Shown here: positions 25,691 through 34,558 of the stretch, piece after piece | Layout: each line of letters begins with the position of its first letter | Position numbering within the stretch: the stretch's first letter is position 1 | Source of the DNA: a candidate division BRC1 bacterium ADurb.Bin183 | Lineage (GTDB): Bacteria > Sumerlaeota > Sumerlaeia > MWCT01 | Length of the DNA stretch: 64,000 bases | NCBI GenBank assembly: GCA_002070185.1 | Contig: MWCT01000001.1 | Coordinates: 1 to 64,000 of the forward strand | Direction of reading: 5' to 3' | Program-made: the position numbers and the translations under genes | The notes under the pieces: model-generated | Told to the model about the DNA's origin: nothing | What the model saw: only the letters and a program-made list of their open reading frames with translations | Database searches by the model: none

Positions 25691-27145
25691 ATGGCACGCA
25701 AAGGCGAAGAAAAGGAATTTGTTAAAGAACTCACCCCTAAAAACGTGGACTTCTCTCAATGGTATGTGGATGTCATTCGCAAAACCGATATGGCTGATTA
25801 TACAACACTTAAAGGGTGCATGGTAATTAAGCCCTATGGCTATGCGCTCTGGGAAAACATCCGCGACCAGCTGGACATGCGCATCAAGGCAACAGGACAC
25901 AAAAACGCTTATTTCCCTCTTTTTGTCCCGGAAAGTCTTTTAACTCTTGAGGCTGAACATGTGGAGGGCTTCGCCCCGGAGGTCGCATGGGTTACGCACG
26001 GCGGCAACGAGCCGCTTGAGGAGCGCCTTGCCATCCGCCCCACCTCTGAGGCGATTATCTGCTCCATCTATGCCAAATGGGTTCAATCCTACCGCGACCT
26101 CCCCATCCTCATCAATCAATGGGCGAACGTTGTCCGATGGGAAAAGGTTACCCGCCTTTTCTTGCGCACCACAGAATTTCTCTGGCAGGAAGGGCACACC
26201 TGCCACCGCACGCTTGAAGAGGCTCAGGCTGAAACGGAAAAGATGCTCGGTGTCTATAAAGAATTTGCGGAAAACGCCCTTGCCATGCCTGTCATCCACG
26301 GAGAGAAAACCGACAGCGAAAAATTCGCCGGCGCGCAAAAGACGTATACCATCGAGGCTCTTATGGCAGACGGCAAGGCTTTGCAGGCGGGCACCTCCCA
26401 CAACCTCGGACAGCACTTTGCCAAGGTTTTCGGCATAAAATTCCTCGATGAGGACCAATCTGAAAAATACGTCTGGCAAACCTCATGGGGCGTCTCGACC
26501 CGTCTTGTCGGCGGCGTTGTCATGACGCACGGCGACGACAGCGGGCTGATGCTGCCCCCTGTGATTGCGCCCATTCAGGCGGTCTTTGTCCCCATCTATT
26601 TCAGCTCCTCGCTTGAGGCAGTGAACGACAAAATCCGCGAGCTGGGAGAAAAGCTCTCGCGTTTCCGCGTTGAGCTGGATCTGCGGGAAACGCAAACGGC
26701 AGGGTGGAAGTTCAACGAATGGGAGATGAAGGGCGTGCCGCTGCGCATAGAGGTGGGACCGAAGGATATACAAAAAAAACAGGCGGTCATTGTCCGCCGC
26801 GATACCCGCGAAAAAATATTCGTCCCCGAAGAGCAACTCGCCGAAAAGGTTGAGCTGCTCCTCAAAGAGATTCAGCATAATCTATATAACCGCGCGCTCG
26901 CCTTCCGCAACGAGCACACAACGCGCACGGATAATTATGAAGAGTTCAAAGACGTCCTTGAAAATAAAAAAGGCTTTATTATCAGCGGCTGGTGCGGCTC
27001 TCCCGCCTGCGAGCAGAAGGTGAAAGAGGAGACCAAAGCCACGATTCGCTGCATTCCTATGGAGGGACGCGAGCCGGAGGGCGCCGTCTGCGTCGCCTGC
27101 GGCAAACCCGCGCCCAGCAAGGTTTATTTTGCACGGTCGTATTGA
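25691..27145 (+). CDS. proS: Prolyl-tRNA synthetase, eukaryote/archaeal type
   Basis: 484 residues, a class II synthetase that charges tRNA-Pro. Motif 2 and 3 pieces are visible: RPTSEAIICSIYAKW, NQWANVVRWEKVTRLFLRTTEFLWQEGHT near residues 150-175 and SWGVSTRLVGGVVMTHGDD near 270. The short length, lack of the editing domain inserted in the long bacterial form, and the zinc-binding C terminus (CGSPACEQK, later CVACGKP, final Tyr) mark it as the archaeal/eukaryotic type, which occurs in many but not all bacterial phyla. The start follows GGAGGTATCTC. It converges on the VapBC-like pair seven bases away. Confidence 0.94.
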   Translation: MARKGEEKEFVKELTPKNVDFSQWYVDVIRKTDMADYTTLKGCMVIKPYGYALWENIRDQLDMRIKATGHKNAYFPLFVPESLLTLEAEHVEGFAPEVAWVTHGGNEPLEERLAIRPTSEAIICSIYAKWVQSYRDLPILINQWANVVRWEKVTRLFLRTTEFLWQEGHTCHRTLEEAQAETEKMLGVYKEFAENALAMPVIHGEKTDSEKFAGAQKTYTIEALMADGKALQAGTSHNLGQHFAKVFGIKFLDEDQSEKYVWQTSWGVSTRLVGGVVMTHGDDSGLMLPPVIAPIQAVFVPIYFSSSLEAVNDKIRELGEKLSRFRVELDLRETQTAGWKFNEWEMKGVPLRIEVGPKDIQKKQAVIVRRDTREKIFVPEEQLAEKVELLLKEIQHNLYNRALAFRNEHTTRTDNYEEFKDVLENKKGFIISGWCGSPACEQKVKEETKATIRCIPMEGREPEGAVCVACGKPAPSKVYFARSY

Positions 27146-27152
27146 TTTTGGC

Positions 27153-27542
27153 TTACTGATTAGCTTCAGAAAATAATCGCAGCCCCGGGAGGATCTTCTT
27201 AATCAGGGAGAAATGTTTATCGTAAGACCATAACTCAAGATTGTTCTTGATCGCCACAGTCGCAATAAGGACGTCCTGAAAAGGCGCGGTTATTCCGTGC
27301 GTTCGCAATTTTTGAAGATTGATTCCAAGTTCATCCCATATTTCCTCATTAATAAGAACCGGGACAAACTCATCCAGTATTCGTATCAATTCTTTCAAGT
27401 TTTTTTCAGATTTAGCGCCATAAAGAATCTCCGATCGCGTCACTCCGCAAATAGCAACGTCTCCGGATGTAAGGATTTTTTCAACTATGCTTGTAGGCGT
27501 TCGCAGATAGGAAACAAGTATCGTGGCGTCCGTCAGAATCAT
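27153..27542 (-). CDS. vapC: PIN-domain toxin, VapC-like
   Basis: 129 residues. PIN signature: an early ILTDATILVSYL with the first acid, an SEILYGA segment near residue 37 with the second acid, PFQDVLIATVAI near 83 and LELWSYDKHFSLI near 100. PIN toxins are metal-dependent ribonucleases. The start overlaps the antitoxin-like gene by four bases, the usual operon arrangement of type II systems. Position just after proS is incidental, as they are convergent. Confidence 0.85.
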   Translation of the reverse strand: MILTDATILVSYLRTPTSIVEKILTSGDVAICGVTRSEILYGAKSEKNLKELIRILDEFVPVLINEEIWDELGINLQKLRTHGITAPFQDVLIATVAIKNNLELWSYDKHFSLIKKILPGLRLFSEANQ

Positions 27543-27766
27543 AACAGGCTTGCCTCTCGCAGTCGCATGACAGAATCCGCATCAACATAATCCCTGCCTG
27601 CAGCGGCTCGGAGTCTGGAAAATTTTCTGTTGCCCCTTATTTCTTCTTCAACGACAAGGATCTCCACATCTCTCCCAATCCAGCGGGAAAGCTCGGGAAT
27701 CTGAATTGTGTCTGATTCGATTCTTGTTTTAATCCGAATTGATTTCTCGTGATTTTTGCTTTTCAT
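27539..27766 (-). CDS. vapB: Antitoxin of the VapBC-like pair
   Basis: 75 residues, small and charged, with a SIRIKTRIESDTIQIPELSRWIGRDVEILV N-terminal half of the size and pattern expected for an antitoxin with an AbrB- or Phd-like DNA-binding domain; the exact fold is not clear. It overlaps the toxin gene by four bases and comes first, as is usual. It should bind and neutralise the PIN toxin and repress its own promoter. Confidence 0.7.
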   Translation of the reverse strand: MKSKNHEKSIRIKTRIESDTIQIPELSRWIGRDVEILVVEEEIRGNRKFSRLRAAAGRDYVDADSVMRLREASLL

Positions 27767-27864
27767 TTCTTTTCAGCCGCTTTAATTATTCGAAATATCT
27801 ATAAGATATATATAAAGGAATGGCTATTGCCGTGTCAACCGCCAAGCAAAGAAAATGAGTCTCA

Positions 27865-29433
27865 TCACGCAAAAAGATACTGGACGCCCCGGACGGGGAG
27901 GGCAAGATCTCGCGCGTCGTTTACCGCTTGGTAGGTTTTTTCCATCTCAATATTGATTTCAATGCAGTCTCCGCTGACATCTCCGATGGGGATGTTGATA
28001 TCCTCGCAGGTGTTGTCGAAATAATGCGGAGCGCCGCCGTTGATGCGGCATAATCCCGGATTGAGGTCGTCAAAACATCGCGGATTAATCAGCAGCCGCA
28101 AAAACTGCGCGCCTTTTTTGGGGCGCAATAAAAGGCATCCGCGCTTGGACATCCATCGGTGGCTCGGCGAGCCGTCCGGCTTTTTCTCCAATGGATAAAA
28201 ACCTTCGCTAAAATTTATATTCGGCGCTTCCAGCGATATGTTTTCCCGTTGGAATTTAGAAAAGTATTTTGCATAACGCCGCTCGTCGCCGCCGTTGATG
28301 CCCGGCGCAAAACCGCAATAGCGGCAGACCGCCGTGGGATTCCACCCGTGAATCGTCCGGCGCAGATTGCGGTAGGGGAGACCGTTCCAGATTTCGCGCC
28401 AGTCTTGCGCGTTAAGGTTTCCCATTTTTTCAACGACCACACAGCAGGGAAAAACGTCGCCGTTCGCCGCAAAGTAGGCGTCGTTCCAAGGATAAAAACA
28501 TTTTTGAATTGCGATGTCATTGGCAAATCGAAGACTTTCAAAAACCTTCCTAACGGTTTTTGCGGCTCCTTTTCTTTTTGCATAAAGAAGCCCGGTTTTA
28601 ATCATCCTTGTATAATATTTGATGCGCCCAGCAACGCCTCGGCGGCGCTCCGCCCCTTCAAAAATAAGACTTCGAAAAGAAGGCGGCACGTTTAAATCAA
28701 TCCCAGCGCGGGCTGCCAATGCCAGGGCTTGCAAAAAAGCCGGGGAGACCAGCTCCGGTGAATTTTTCAGCGGTTGTTCGGACATTTTTTCCCGCCATGA
28801 CGCGGAAGAAGCCGGCTCCTCAACTCCCGCCAGCGTCATAACAAAAATTGCCCGCGCGCCGTATTTATCCGCAAGCCGCACCAGTTCGGGAAGGTCACCG
28901 ATATTCTGCCTCATCGCCACAAAATTAAATCTAAGCAAAAAATTTTTTGCCTTTGGCTCGTTTTGAAAAACCTCACGGCATTTCTTTATCCGCTCAAGAA
29001 TCTCAATCATCCAACTCCATTTGATGTGCGGGCGCACGAACTCAAACGTCTCTGCGCGCGCGCCGTCTATCGAGAGGCAAAGGCGCATCCCGCCGCGAAC
29101 AATCTTTTCTAAAAGGGCGTCATTTTTCAGAAGAATGCCATTGGTTGTCGTATGGACTTCGATATTTCGCTTAAGGCAATCCTCAAAAATCTTCTCGAAA
29201 TTTTTTGCAAGGAGCGGCTCGCCGTAGCCGATTAAATCCAAGGAGGTCGCGCCATCCAAAACCTGCGCCTCAATTTTCCGATAAATTTCATCGGGCATAT
29301 CCATCCCGAAATTGCTGTAATAATGACGGCAGTGAATGCATCGGGTATTGCACCTATCTGTCGGCTCAATCCAGATGTGGCTTGGATTGTCGCGCGCCGT
29401 TTCATTAAATTGTTTGTTATGCATTTTTTTCAA
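27865..29433 (-). CDS. Radical SAM/SPASM-domain protein
   Basis: 522 residues. The 4Fe-4S radical SAM motif is CNTRCIHC (C28, C32, C35). A SPASM-like C-terminal cluster region is present (QKCFYPWNDAYFAANGDVFPCCVV, then CRYCGFAPG), followed by a further beta-rich tail of about 110 residues with no cysteine cluster. Enzymes of this class modify peptides or metabolites by radical chemistry; the substrate is unknown. The start is a TTG with an ATG three codons later and a poor ribosome binding site. The gene is immediately downstream of the URO-D-like gene with a 15-base gap, so the two are probably cotranscribed. Confidence 0.8.
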   Translation of the reverse strand: MKKMHNKQFNETARDNPSHIWIEPTDRCNTRCIHCRHYYSNFGMDMPDEIYRKIEAQVLDGATSLDLIGYGEPLLAKNFEKIFEDCLKRNIEVHTTTNGILLKNDALLEKIVRGGMRLCLSIDGARAETFEFVRPHIKWSWMIEILERIKKCREVFQNEPKAKNFLLRFNFVAMRQNIGDLPELVRLADKYGARAIFVMTLAGVEEPASSASWREKMSEQPLKNSPELVSPAFLQALALAARAGIDLNVPPSFRSLIFEGAERRRGVAGRIKYYTRMIKTGLLYAKRKGAAKTVRKVFESLRFANDIAIQKCFYPWNDAYFAANGDVFPCCVVVEKMGNLNAQDWREIWNGLPYRNLRRTIHGWNPTAVCRYCGFAPGINGGDERRYAKYFSKFQRENISLEAPNINFSEGFYPLEKKPDGSPSHRWMSKRGCLLLRPKKGAQFLRLLINPRCFDDLNPGLCRINGGAPHYFDNTCEDINIPIGDVSGDCIEINIEMEKTYQAVNDARDLALPVRGVQYLFA

Positions 29434-29448
29434 CGTTGGCGGAACGCT

Positions 29449-30573
29449 TTATTGACGAACCTCCCGCAAGGCGGCAAGGTAGCCGCGGGTGTTTGTGCCG
29501 GGAAGGAGCGTGTTGGAGGAGGCGAATATCCACCTGCCTCCCGAGCGCAAGGCATTGCGCAGACGGCGCGCCTCGTTCACGATTTCCCGCTCGGCGCCGT
29601 TCAATAGGAGCGAGCCGCAGGCAAGCCCGCCCCACAATACAAGCTGCGGTCGGCGCCGCCGCAATTCAATCAAATCCATCCCAGCGTCAATATCAATCTC
29701 GCCATAGGCGTCCGCGCCTGCTTCCTCAAAAAGCAAATCCTCCATCGCGCGAATATTGCCGTCCGTGCGGAAAATATAAAATCCATCGCGGCTGTGAGCG
29801 GAGGCAATGATTTTTTTCAAACCGGGAAGGGCAACCTCGCGAAATAGGGCAGGGGAGTAAAGCGGACCTGAATTCGCCGCCAAATCTCCGCCTCCGTTGA
29901 AAACCCGCACGCCCATCTCCGCCTGTTTTCGTATGGCGTCCACGTCCCGCTCGGCAACAAAATCCAGATATTCGCGAACAAGTCCCGCATCTTCCAAAAG
30001 CAGCATCAGCCAATCGGCGCGCATCGGTATGGCAAAGAAACTCGCGCCAGCGACGCATCGTTCGTTTCCGAATATTTCTATCAGCCATTTTAAAAGCGCC
30101 CAATATCCGCCGTCATAATTTTGTCCGTTATCTTCGCGCAATGTTTTTCGTATTTTGGCGCGCAGGGCGTTTGTGTTAACGCCGCATTCCGCGCGCGCAA
30201 GGCTGAACGTCTGCGAGCGGGGTTCGTATGAGCGGACATATTCGCCGTCCTCATTCCGATAAAGAAAAGCAAACTCGTCCAGCCGGCGGACTGGCGTCTC
30301 CCAGAGAAACCATGGCGCGGCGACCATATCCATATCGAGCGCGCGGACAAATGCGGCGTAATCCTCTTTCCATCGCCCGATAAAATCTTCATAAGCTGAC
30401 GCGCCCGCAAGGCGGCTCTGCGCCTCATGATAATGGACGTCGGAGGCAAAGCCCAATGCTGAGCGTCCCAGAATTTCCGATACGACCGCCCCCGCAACCG
30501 ACTGCTCAAAAACCGGAACCTTGTCGGGGATGCCGCCTTGAAATGTCAGCAAAATCCTCTCGCGCCCGTTCAT
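29449..30573 (-). CDS. Uroporphyrinogen decarboxylase-like (URO-D superfamily) protein
   Basis: 374 residues starting MNGRERILLTFQGGIPDKVPV, the usual opening of URO-D superfamily proteins. Members split into true decarboxylases and cobalamin-linked methyltransferases (MtaA/CmuA group). The FRTDGNI segment near residue 268 stands where methyltransferases carry the HxC zinc ligand, so this looks like the HxDGN-type subgroup, not a classic methyl-corrinoid enzyme. Substrate unknown. Upstream of the SPASM gene; the shared operon suggests a joint pathway, which is an inference. Confidence 0.78.
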   Translation of the reverse strand: MNGRERILLTFQGGIPDKVPVFEQSVAGAVVSEILGRSALGFASDVHYHEAQSRLAGASAYEDFIGRWKEDYAAFVRALDMDMVAAPWFLWETPVRRLDEFAFLYRNEDGEYVRSYEPRSQTFSLARAECGVNTNALRAKIRKTLREDNGQNYDGGYWALLKWLIEIFGNERCVAGASFFAIPMRADWLMLLLEDAGLVREYLDFVAERDVDAIRKQAEMGVRVFNGGGDLAANSGPLYSPALFREVALPGLKKIIASAHSRDGFYIFRTDGNIRAMEDLLFEEAGADAYGEIDIDAGMDLIELRRRRPQLVLWGGLACGSLLLNGAEREIVNEARRLRNALRSGGRWIFASSNTLLPGTNTRGYLAALREVRQ

Positions 30574-30686
30574 AAAAATTCTTTCTCGGCAAAAAACTTG
30601 ACCCGCATGTTTTTATCATCATATGTAAAACCTACTTTATTAAATCTTGAGAGCCGCCAACTCTTTTTCAATATATTTGTTTCGCA

Positions 30687-32126
30687 ATGAAATCTTTTGC
30701 AAAACATTTTAAAATTGTTTTCGAAAAGCTCTTCTTTGGATTCAGCAGCCTGCCGCCGCCATCAGCCCCGACATCAGTCAAGCGCCGCAGCGGCATCATG
30801 GCTTGTTTGGAGGAGGGCATCTACGCCCAGATTTGGCTCACGCTGACATGCGGAAAATTCCTTGTGGATTTGGCGCTCCTCTTCGGCGCCTCCGCTATCC
30901 ATTTCAGCCTCATCAACGGACTCCCCTTCATGGCGGCGACTGCCCAGCTGGCGGGCGCGTATCTGGTCAGCCGAACCGGCTCGAGAAAGCGCGTCATAAT
31001 CCCCACCGCATTCATCACGCGCCAGCTCTGGTGGCTCATCCTCATTCTCATCATTGTGCCGATAGAAAACTCCGTAAAAATCTGGACGCTCATTGCGCTT
31101 TTGAGTTTTGGCAACGTTTTAGGTCAGATAAGCGGCAATGCTTGGCTCGCATGGATTGGGGATCTGATTCCGGATCAACTGCGGGGGCGCGTCATCTCCG
31201 CCCGCAACGGCATCCTTATTCTGGTCGCCCTTGCCGCGGACTTCATCTTTTCGCAGATGCGCGAATATTTTGGCTCGGAGGGGCGCGTGAATTATCTCCT
31301 CATCTGCTTTGGCGTTGCGGCGTTTTTCGGGTTGAAGAGCATCTTTGCCTTTAAAAATCAATGGGAGCCGCGTCCGCATCCCGCTCCCGCCCCTCAATTG
31401 AGCGACCTGATTCGTCAGAGTTTCCGCAGCCGCCCCATACGAAAACTCCTCTACGCGCTTTTACTCTGGAACTCCGCAGTCGGAGTGGCGACCTCTTTTT
31501 GGACGCCGCACATGATTGTCAATCTCAAGATGTCCTTCACCTCTATCTTCACATACACGATGATAGTCACCATCTGCACATTTCTCATGTCCCGCTTTGT
31601 CTGGGGCGCGGTGATAGACCGCGCAGGCACGCTGACTGTTGTGCTCTTCTGCGCCTCTATCATCACCACCATTCCCATTTTCTGGCTCTTTATTTCGGCG
31701 GATGATTTATCGCTCCTTTGGTGCGAAGCGGTCGTGAACGGCATGATGTGGAGCGGTTTCAACGTGGCGATTTTCAACCTGCCTTATTTTTTGCTTCCAA
31801 AGGAAAACCGAGGATATTTTCTTGCAGTGCTTGCCGCCGGTTCCGGTCTGGCGCTGGGCATCGGCGCCGTAGCGGGCGGCGTTGTCGCGCAGATTTTCAG
31901 CTCGCTAAAGTTTGAATTGTTCGGCATGACTTATATCAATTATCACATCACCTTTGTTCTATCAGCGGTTTTGCGCGGCTCTTGTCTTTTCCTTTTGAGA
32001 AAAATTCCCGACACCCGCAGCCGCGGTCTGATTTTCATGTTTCAAGTCATCGGCGACGGCATGACGCGCGTCTTGACCAACCCGCGCCTCATTCTGACAT
32101 CCGCCGCCCCGCGCAGCAAAAAATAA
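30687..32126 (+). CDS. Major facilitator superfamily transporter
   Basis: 479 residues with about 12 membrane helices. The MFS loop 2-3 motif is present in the form VSRTGSRKRVII after the second helix. Substrate not identifiable. It is transcribed divergently from the URO-D-like gene over a 113-base gap and ends in a good terminator, so it is probably a single-gene unit. Confidence 0.82.
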   Translation: MKSFAKHFKIVFEKLFFGFSSLPPPSAPTSVKRRSGIMACLEEGIYAQIWLTLTCGKFLVDLALLFGASAIHFSLINGLPFMAATAQLAGAYLVSRTGSRKRVIIPTAFITRQLWWLILILIIVPIENSVKIWTLIALLSFGNVLGQISGNAWLAWIGDLIPDQLRGRVISARNGILILVALAADFIFSQMREYFGSEGRVNYLLICFGVAAFFGLKSIFAFKNQWEPRPHPAPAPQLSDLIRQSFRSRPIRKLLYALLLWNSAVGVATSFWTPHMIVNLKMSFTSIFTYTMIVTICTFLMSRFVWGAVIDRAGTLTVVLFCASIITTIPIFWLFISADDLSLLWCEAVVNGMMWSGFNVAIFNLPYFLLPKENRGYFLAVLAAGSGLALGIGAVAGGVVAQIFSSLKFELFGMTYINYHITFVLSAVLRGSCLFLLRKIPDTRSRGLIFMFQVIGDGMTRVLTNPRLILTSAAPRSKK

Positions 32127-32129
32127 AAC

Positions 32130-32153
32130 GCCGAATTGGTCGGCTGTTTTTTT
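32130..32153 (+). terminator. Rho-independent terminator after the MFS gene
   Basis: A hairpin with a five-base stem (GCCGA/TCGGC) and ATTGG loop, followed by TG and seven Ts. It lies 4 bases past the transporter stop codon. Confidence 0.7.
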
Positions 32154-32235
32154 AACTCTTTTTTAATTGACCGCAACCTTTGCATTCATATATTGACTAT
32201 TATTTAACGTTGAATAAAATGTTTTGGAGGGTGAG

Positions 32236-34467
32236 ATGTATTTATTAGACAATCTTTCCAATGAGGACAAAAGCCTCGTGCAGGAGGCGGAGGTCGCCAT
32301 CAAGGCGTATCTTGACGCTGAACTGAAATCAGGACAGATTGAGCAAGGCTATTATCAGTTCGCCGTTCAGAACGTCATACCCAATCTGATTGATTGGCTT
32401 GGCGATCCGGATATTGATAAGTATTCTCCGCAGCTCAAAGATGGCATCCGCGACGCCATCCATGCAAAAAAGTGGGCGGACATCACGAATGCTTACGTTT
32501 CCGAAATCAAATTCGGCACCGGAGGCATCCGCGGAAAAATGGCTTTCGACAAAGAGTCCATCCTTCGTATGCAAAAGGAAGGCATCGGCGCCCGCATCCT
32601 CAAAGGACCAAACACCTTCAATGACAAAGTCGTACTTCTCAAATCCGTCGGCGTCGCCCGCTACATGAAAGAAAAAGGGTTGAAGAGCATCGTCCTCGGA
32701 TACGACAGCCGCGTGCGCGGGCAAGACCTCGCCGCCTTGATTGCCAAACTCTTCCTCGGCTATGGCATCACCGTTTATTTCTTTGATGAAGCTTGCCCCT
32801 ACCCCGAAGTCACCTTTGCCGTGCCCAATCTCCGCGCCGATGCGGGTATCCTCATCAGCGCCTCCCATAATGATTACCGCTATAACGGCTATAAACTTTC
32901 ATGCGGAAACGGCTCCCAGTTCGACCCGAAAGAGCGCGACGAGATTTACGAAAAATACATCAAGCCCGCAACAATCGCGCAGGTCATTCTCCGCGAATTC
33001 AAGGACGCCGAAAAAGACCAGCTCTGGTTCCTCGGCGGCGCCGAACCGCTCCCCGGTTTTGATTATTTCGGACGCGAAGACCATCTTATCAATATGCACG
33101 AACGCCACGTGAAACACGTCATGAGTTTCCTCCTCCAGCCGGATATGATTAAGAACCAAAAAAACCCGCTTAACATCGCCTATTGCGCCTTCAACGGCGC
33201 AGGTCGAAAAGCCGTTCCCTCTATCCTCGGCGGCACAGGATTTGGCAAGCCCATGATAATCAAGGCAATGGATGAACTCAACGGGCTTTTCCCCGCCTTT
33301 TGTTCAGAGCCGGGCAAGGAACAGCAGCCCGACCCCGGCGATTGGCGCTCGGCGGATATCGCCATGGCTTCCTTCAAAAAGGAATATCCAAACGATGCGG
33401 ATAAAATGGATATTCTCATCGGCACAGACCCCGATGCCGACCGCTGCGGCGTCATCGTCAAAGTGCCCCAGAATCAACGCCATATTTACGACGGCAAGGA
33501 CTACGCCCTCCTCCCCGCAGACGACGCATGGAGTCTTGTCGTCTGGTATCGCCTCAAATACGAAATAGACAAATACGGCGCCATCCAAGATGCCGATAAA
33601 AAATTCATCGTCCAGTCCCACACCACCTCCGACGCTATGGTCAGGCTTGCCCTGAAGCACGGGCTCGGCGTTGTGCGCACATGGGTCGGTTTCGCCATGC
33701 TCTCCGCCGGCGTCCGCCACTTCTGGGAAAAACTACCCGTTCCGAAACTCTCCCACGGCAGACTGTCGCCTGAGCAGGAAAAATGCGACCCTGTTATAAT
33801 GGAGTGCCTCAACATGACCTCTGAACGCTCCATCAACATCGCGGCGATGGAACAATCCAACGGCTTTTCGCTTTTGGGAGGCGCCCCGAAGGATAAGTTT
33901 TCGCTGGGCGAGGGCGGTCATGTCCGCGACAAGGACGGCACCATCGCCGGTCTTCTCGTTGCGGAAATCGCCGCATGGGCAAAGGAGCACAACACCTCGC
34001 TCATCGAAATTCTTGATAAGGAAATCTACCTCGACCCTGCAATTGGGCTCATCATAAATCATTACGAGCCCGCGCCTCTTGACGGCGAGTATGAAGGTCT
34101 TGCCGGCTACACAAAGAAAAAGAACATCCTCATCAAAGCGGATGAACTGCATCAAAAGGCAAAAGAGGGCAAATTCGAAATCTGCGGATTCAAAGCAACC
34201 TCCACCTACATTTACAAAACCGGCAAATACGACGGCGTGAATTGGAAAGGCTTCCCCGACGAGGGCATCCGTTTTTATTTCAACAACGACCCTTACACAT
34301 ACCTGACCATTCGCCCGTCGGGCACATCCAACGCCCTGCGTTTCCATTTTCAAGTCAATGGCGGCGTTGTTCCAGAGGCGGATTTGATTGCCCGCAAAAA
34401 AGAGGTCCGCGATAAAGCGGCGGAGACTGTTCGCGTCCTGCGCGAAATCATCGGCGCAACGGAATAA
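32236..34467 (+). CDS. Phosphoglucomutase/phosphomannomutase family protein, enlarged
   Basis: About 743 residues from ATG 32236, with GGAGG five bases upstream. Active-site serine loop ILISASHNDYRYNGYKLS near residue 210, metal-binding loop GTDPDADRCG near 397, sugar loop SLGEGGHVRD near 558 and phosphate loop RPSGTSNALR near 697 are all intact. The usual family size is 450-600, so this is long: about 90 extra N-terminal residues plus insertions. The closest layout is the PGM2/phosphopentomutase-like group. It interconverts sugar 1- and 6-phosphates (or ribose phosphates) in the cytoplasm. A 15-base-stem inverted repeat follows the stop. Confidence 0.88.
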   Translation: MYLLDNLSNEDKSLVQEAEVAIKAYLDAELKSGQIEQGYYQFAVQNVIPNLIDWLGDPDIDKYSPQLKDGIRDAIHAKKWADITNAYVSEIKFGTGGIRGKMAFDKESILRMQKEGIGARILKGPNTFNDKVVLLKSVGVARYMKEKGLKSIVLGYDSRVRGQDLAALIAKLFLGYGITVYFFDEACPYPEVTFAVPNLRADAGILISASHNDYRYNGYKLSCGNGSQFDPKERDEIYEKYIKPATIAQVILREFKDAEKDQLWFLGGAEPLPGFDYFGREDHLINMHERHVKHVMSFLLQPDMIKNQKNPLNIAYCAFNGAGRKAVPSILGGTGFGKPMIIKAMDELNGLFPAFCSEPGKEQQPDPGDWRSADIAMASFKKEYPNDADKMDILIGTDPDADRCGVIVKVPQNQRHIYDGKDYALLPADDAWSLVVWYRLKYEIDKYGAIQDADKKFIVQSHTTSDAMVRLALKHGLGVVRTWVGFAMLSAGVRHFWEKLPVPKLSHGRLSPEQEKCDPVIMECLNMTSERSINIAAMEQSNGFSLLGGAPKDKFSLGEGGHVRDKDGTIAGLLVAEIAAWAKEHNTSLIEILDKEIYLDPAIGLIINHYEPAPLDGEYEGLAGYTKKKNILIKADELHQKAKEGKFEICGFKATSTYIYKTGKYDGVNWKGFPDEGIRFYFNNDPYTYLTIRPSGTSNALRFHFQVNGGVVPEADLIARKKEVRDKAAETVRVLREIIGATE

Positions 34468-34517
34468 CAGCCTTGACAGGCTCCCGCCCCTGAAAATTAT
34501 AAATCGTCTAATCTTTG

Positions 34518-34554
34518 CATTTTGGGTCGAATAGCGAACATTCGACCCAAAATG
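34518..34554. terminator. Long perfect inverted repeat between phosphomutase and the Cys/His paralogue
   Basis: Stem 34518-34532 pairs with 34540-34554 without a mismatch (15 pairs), around a seven-base loop AGCGAAC. It stands 50 bases after the phosphomutase stop and just before the next start. It lacks a long T-run, so it may be an imperfect terminator, an attenuator or a protein-binding site. Confidence 0.6.
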
Positions 34555-34558
34555 GCTT

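Noticed and set aside
28159-28695. Plus-strand frame inside the SPASM gene
   Set aside because: Shadow of a recognised radical SAM protein; no start context or homology.
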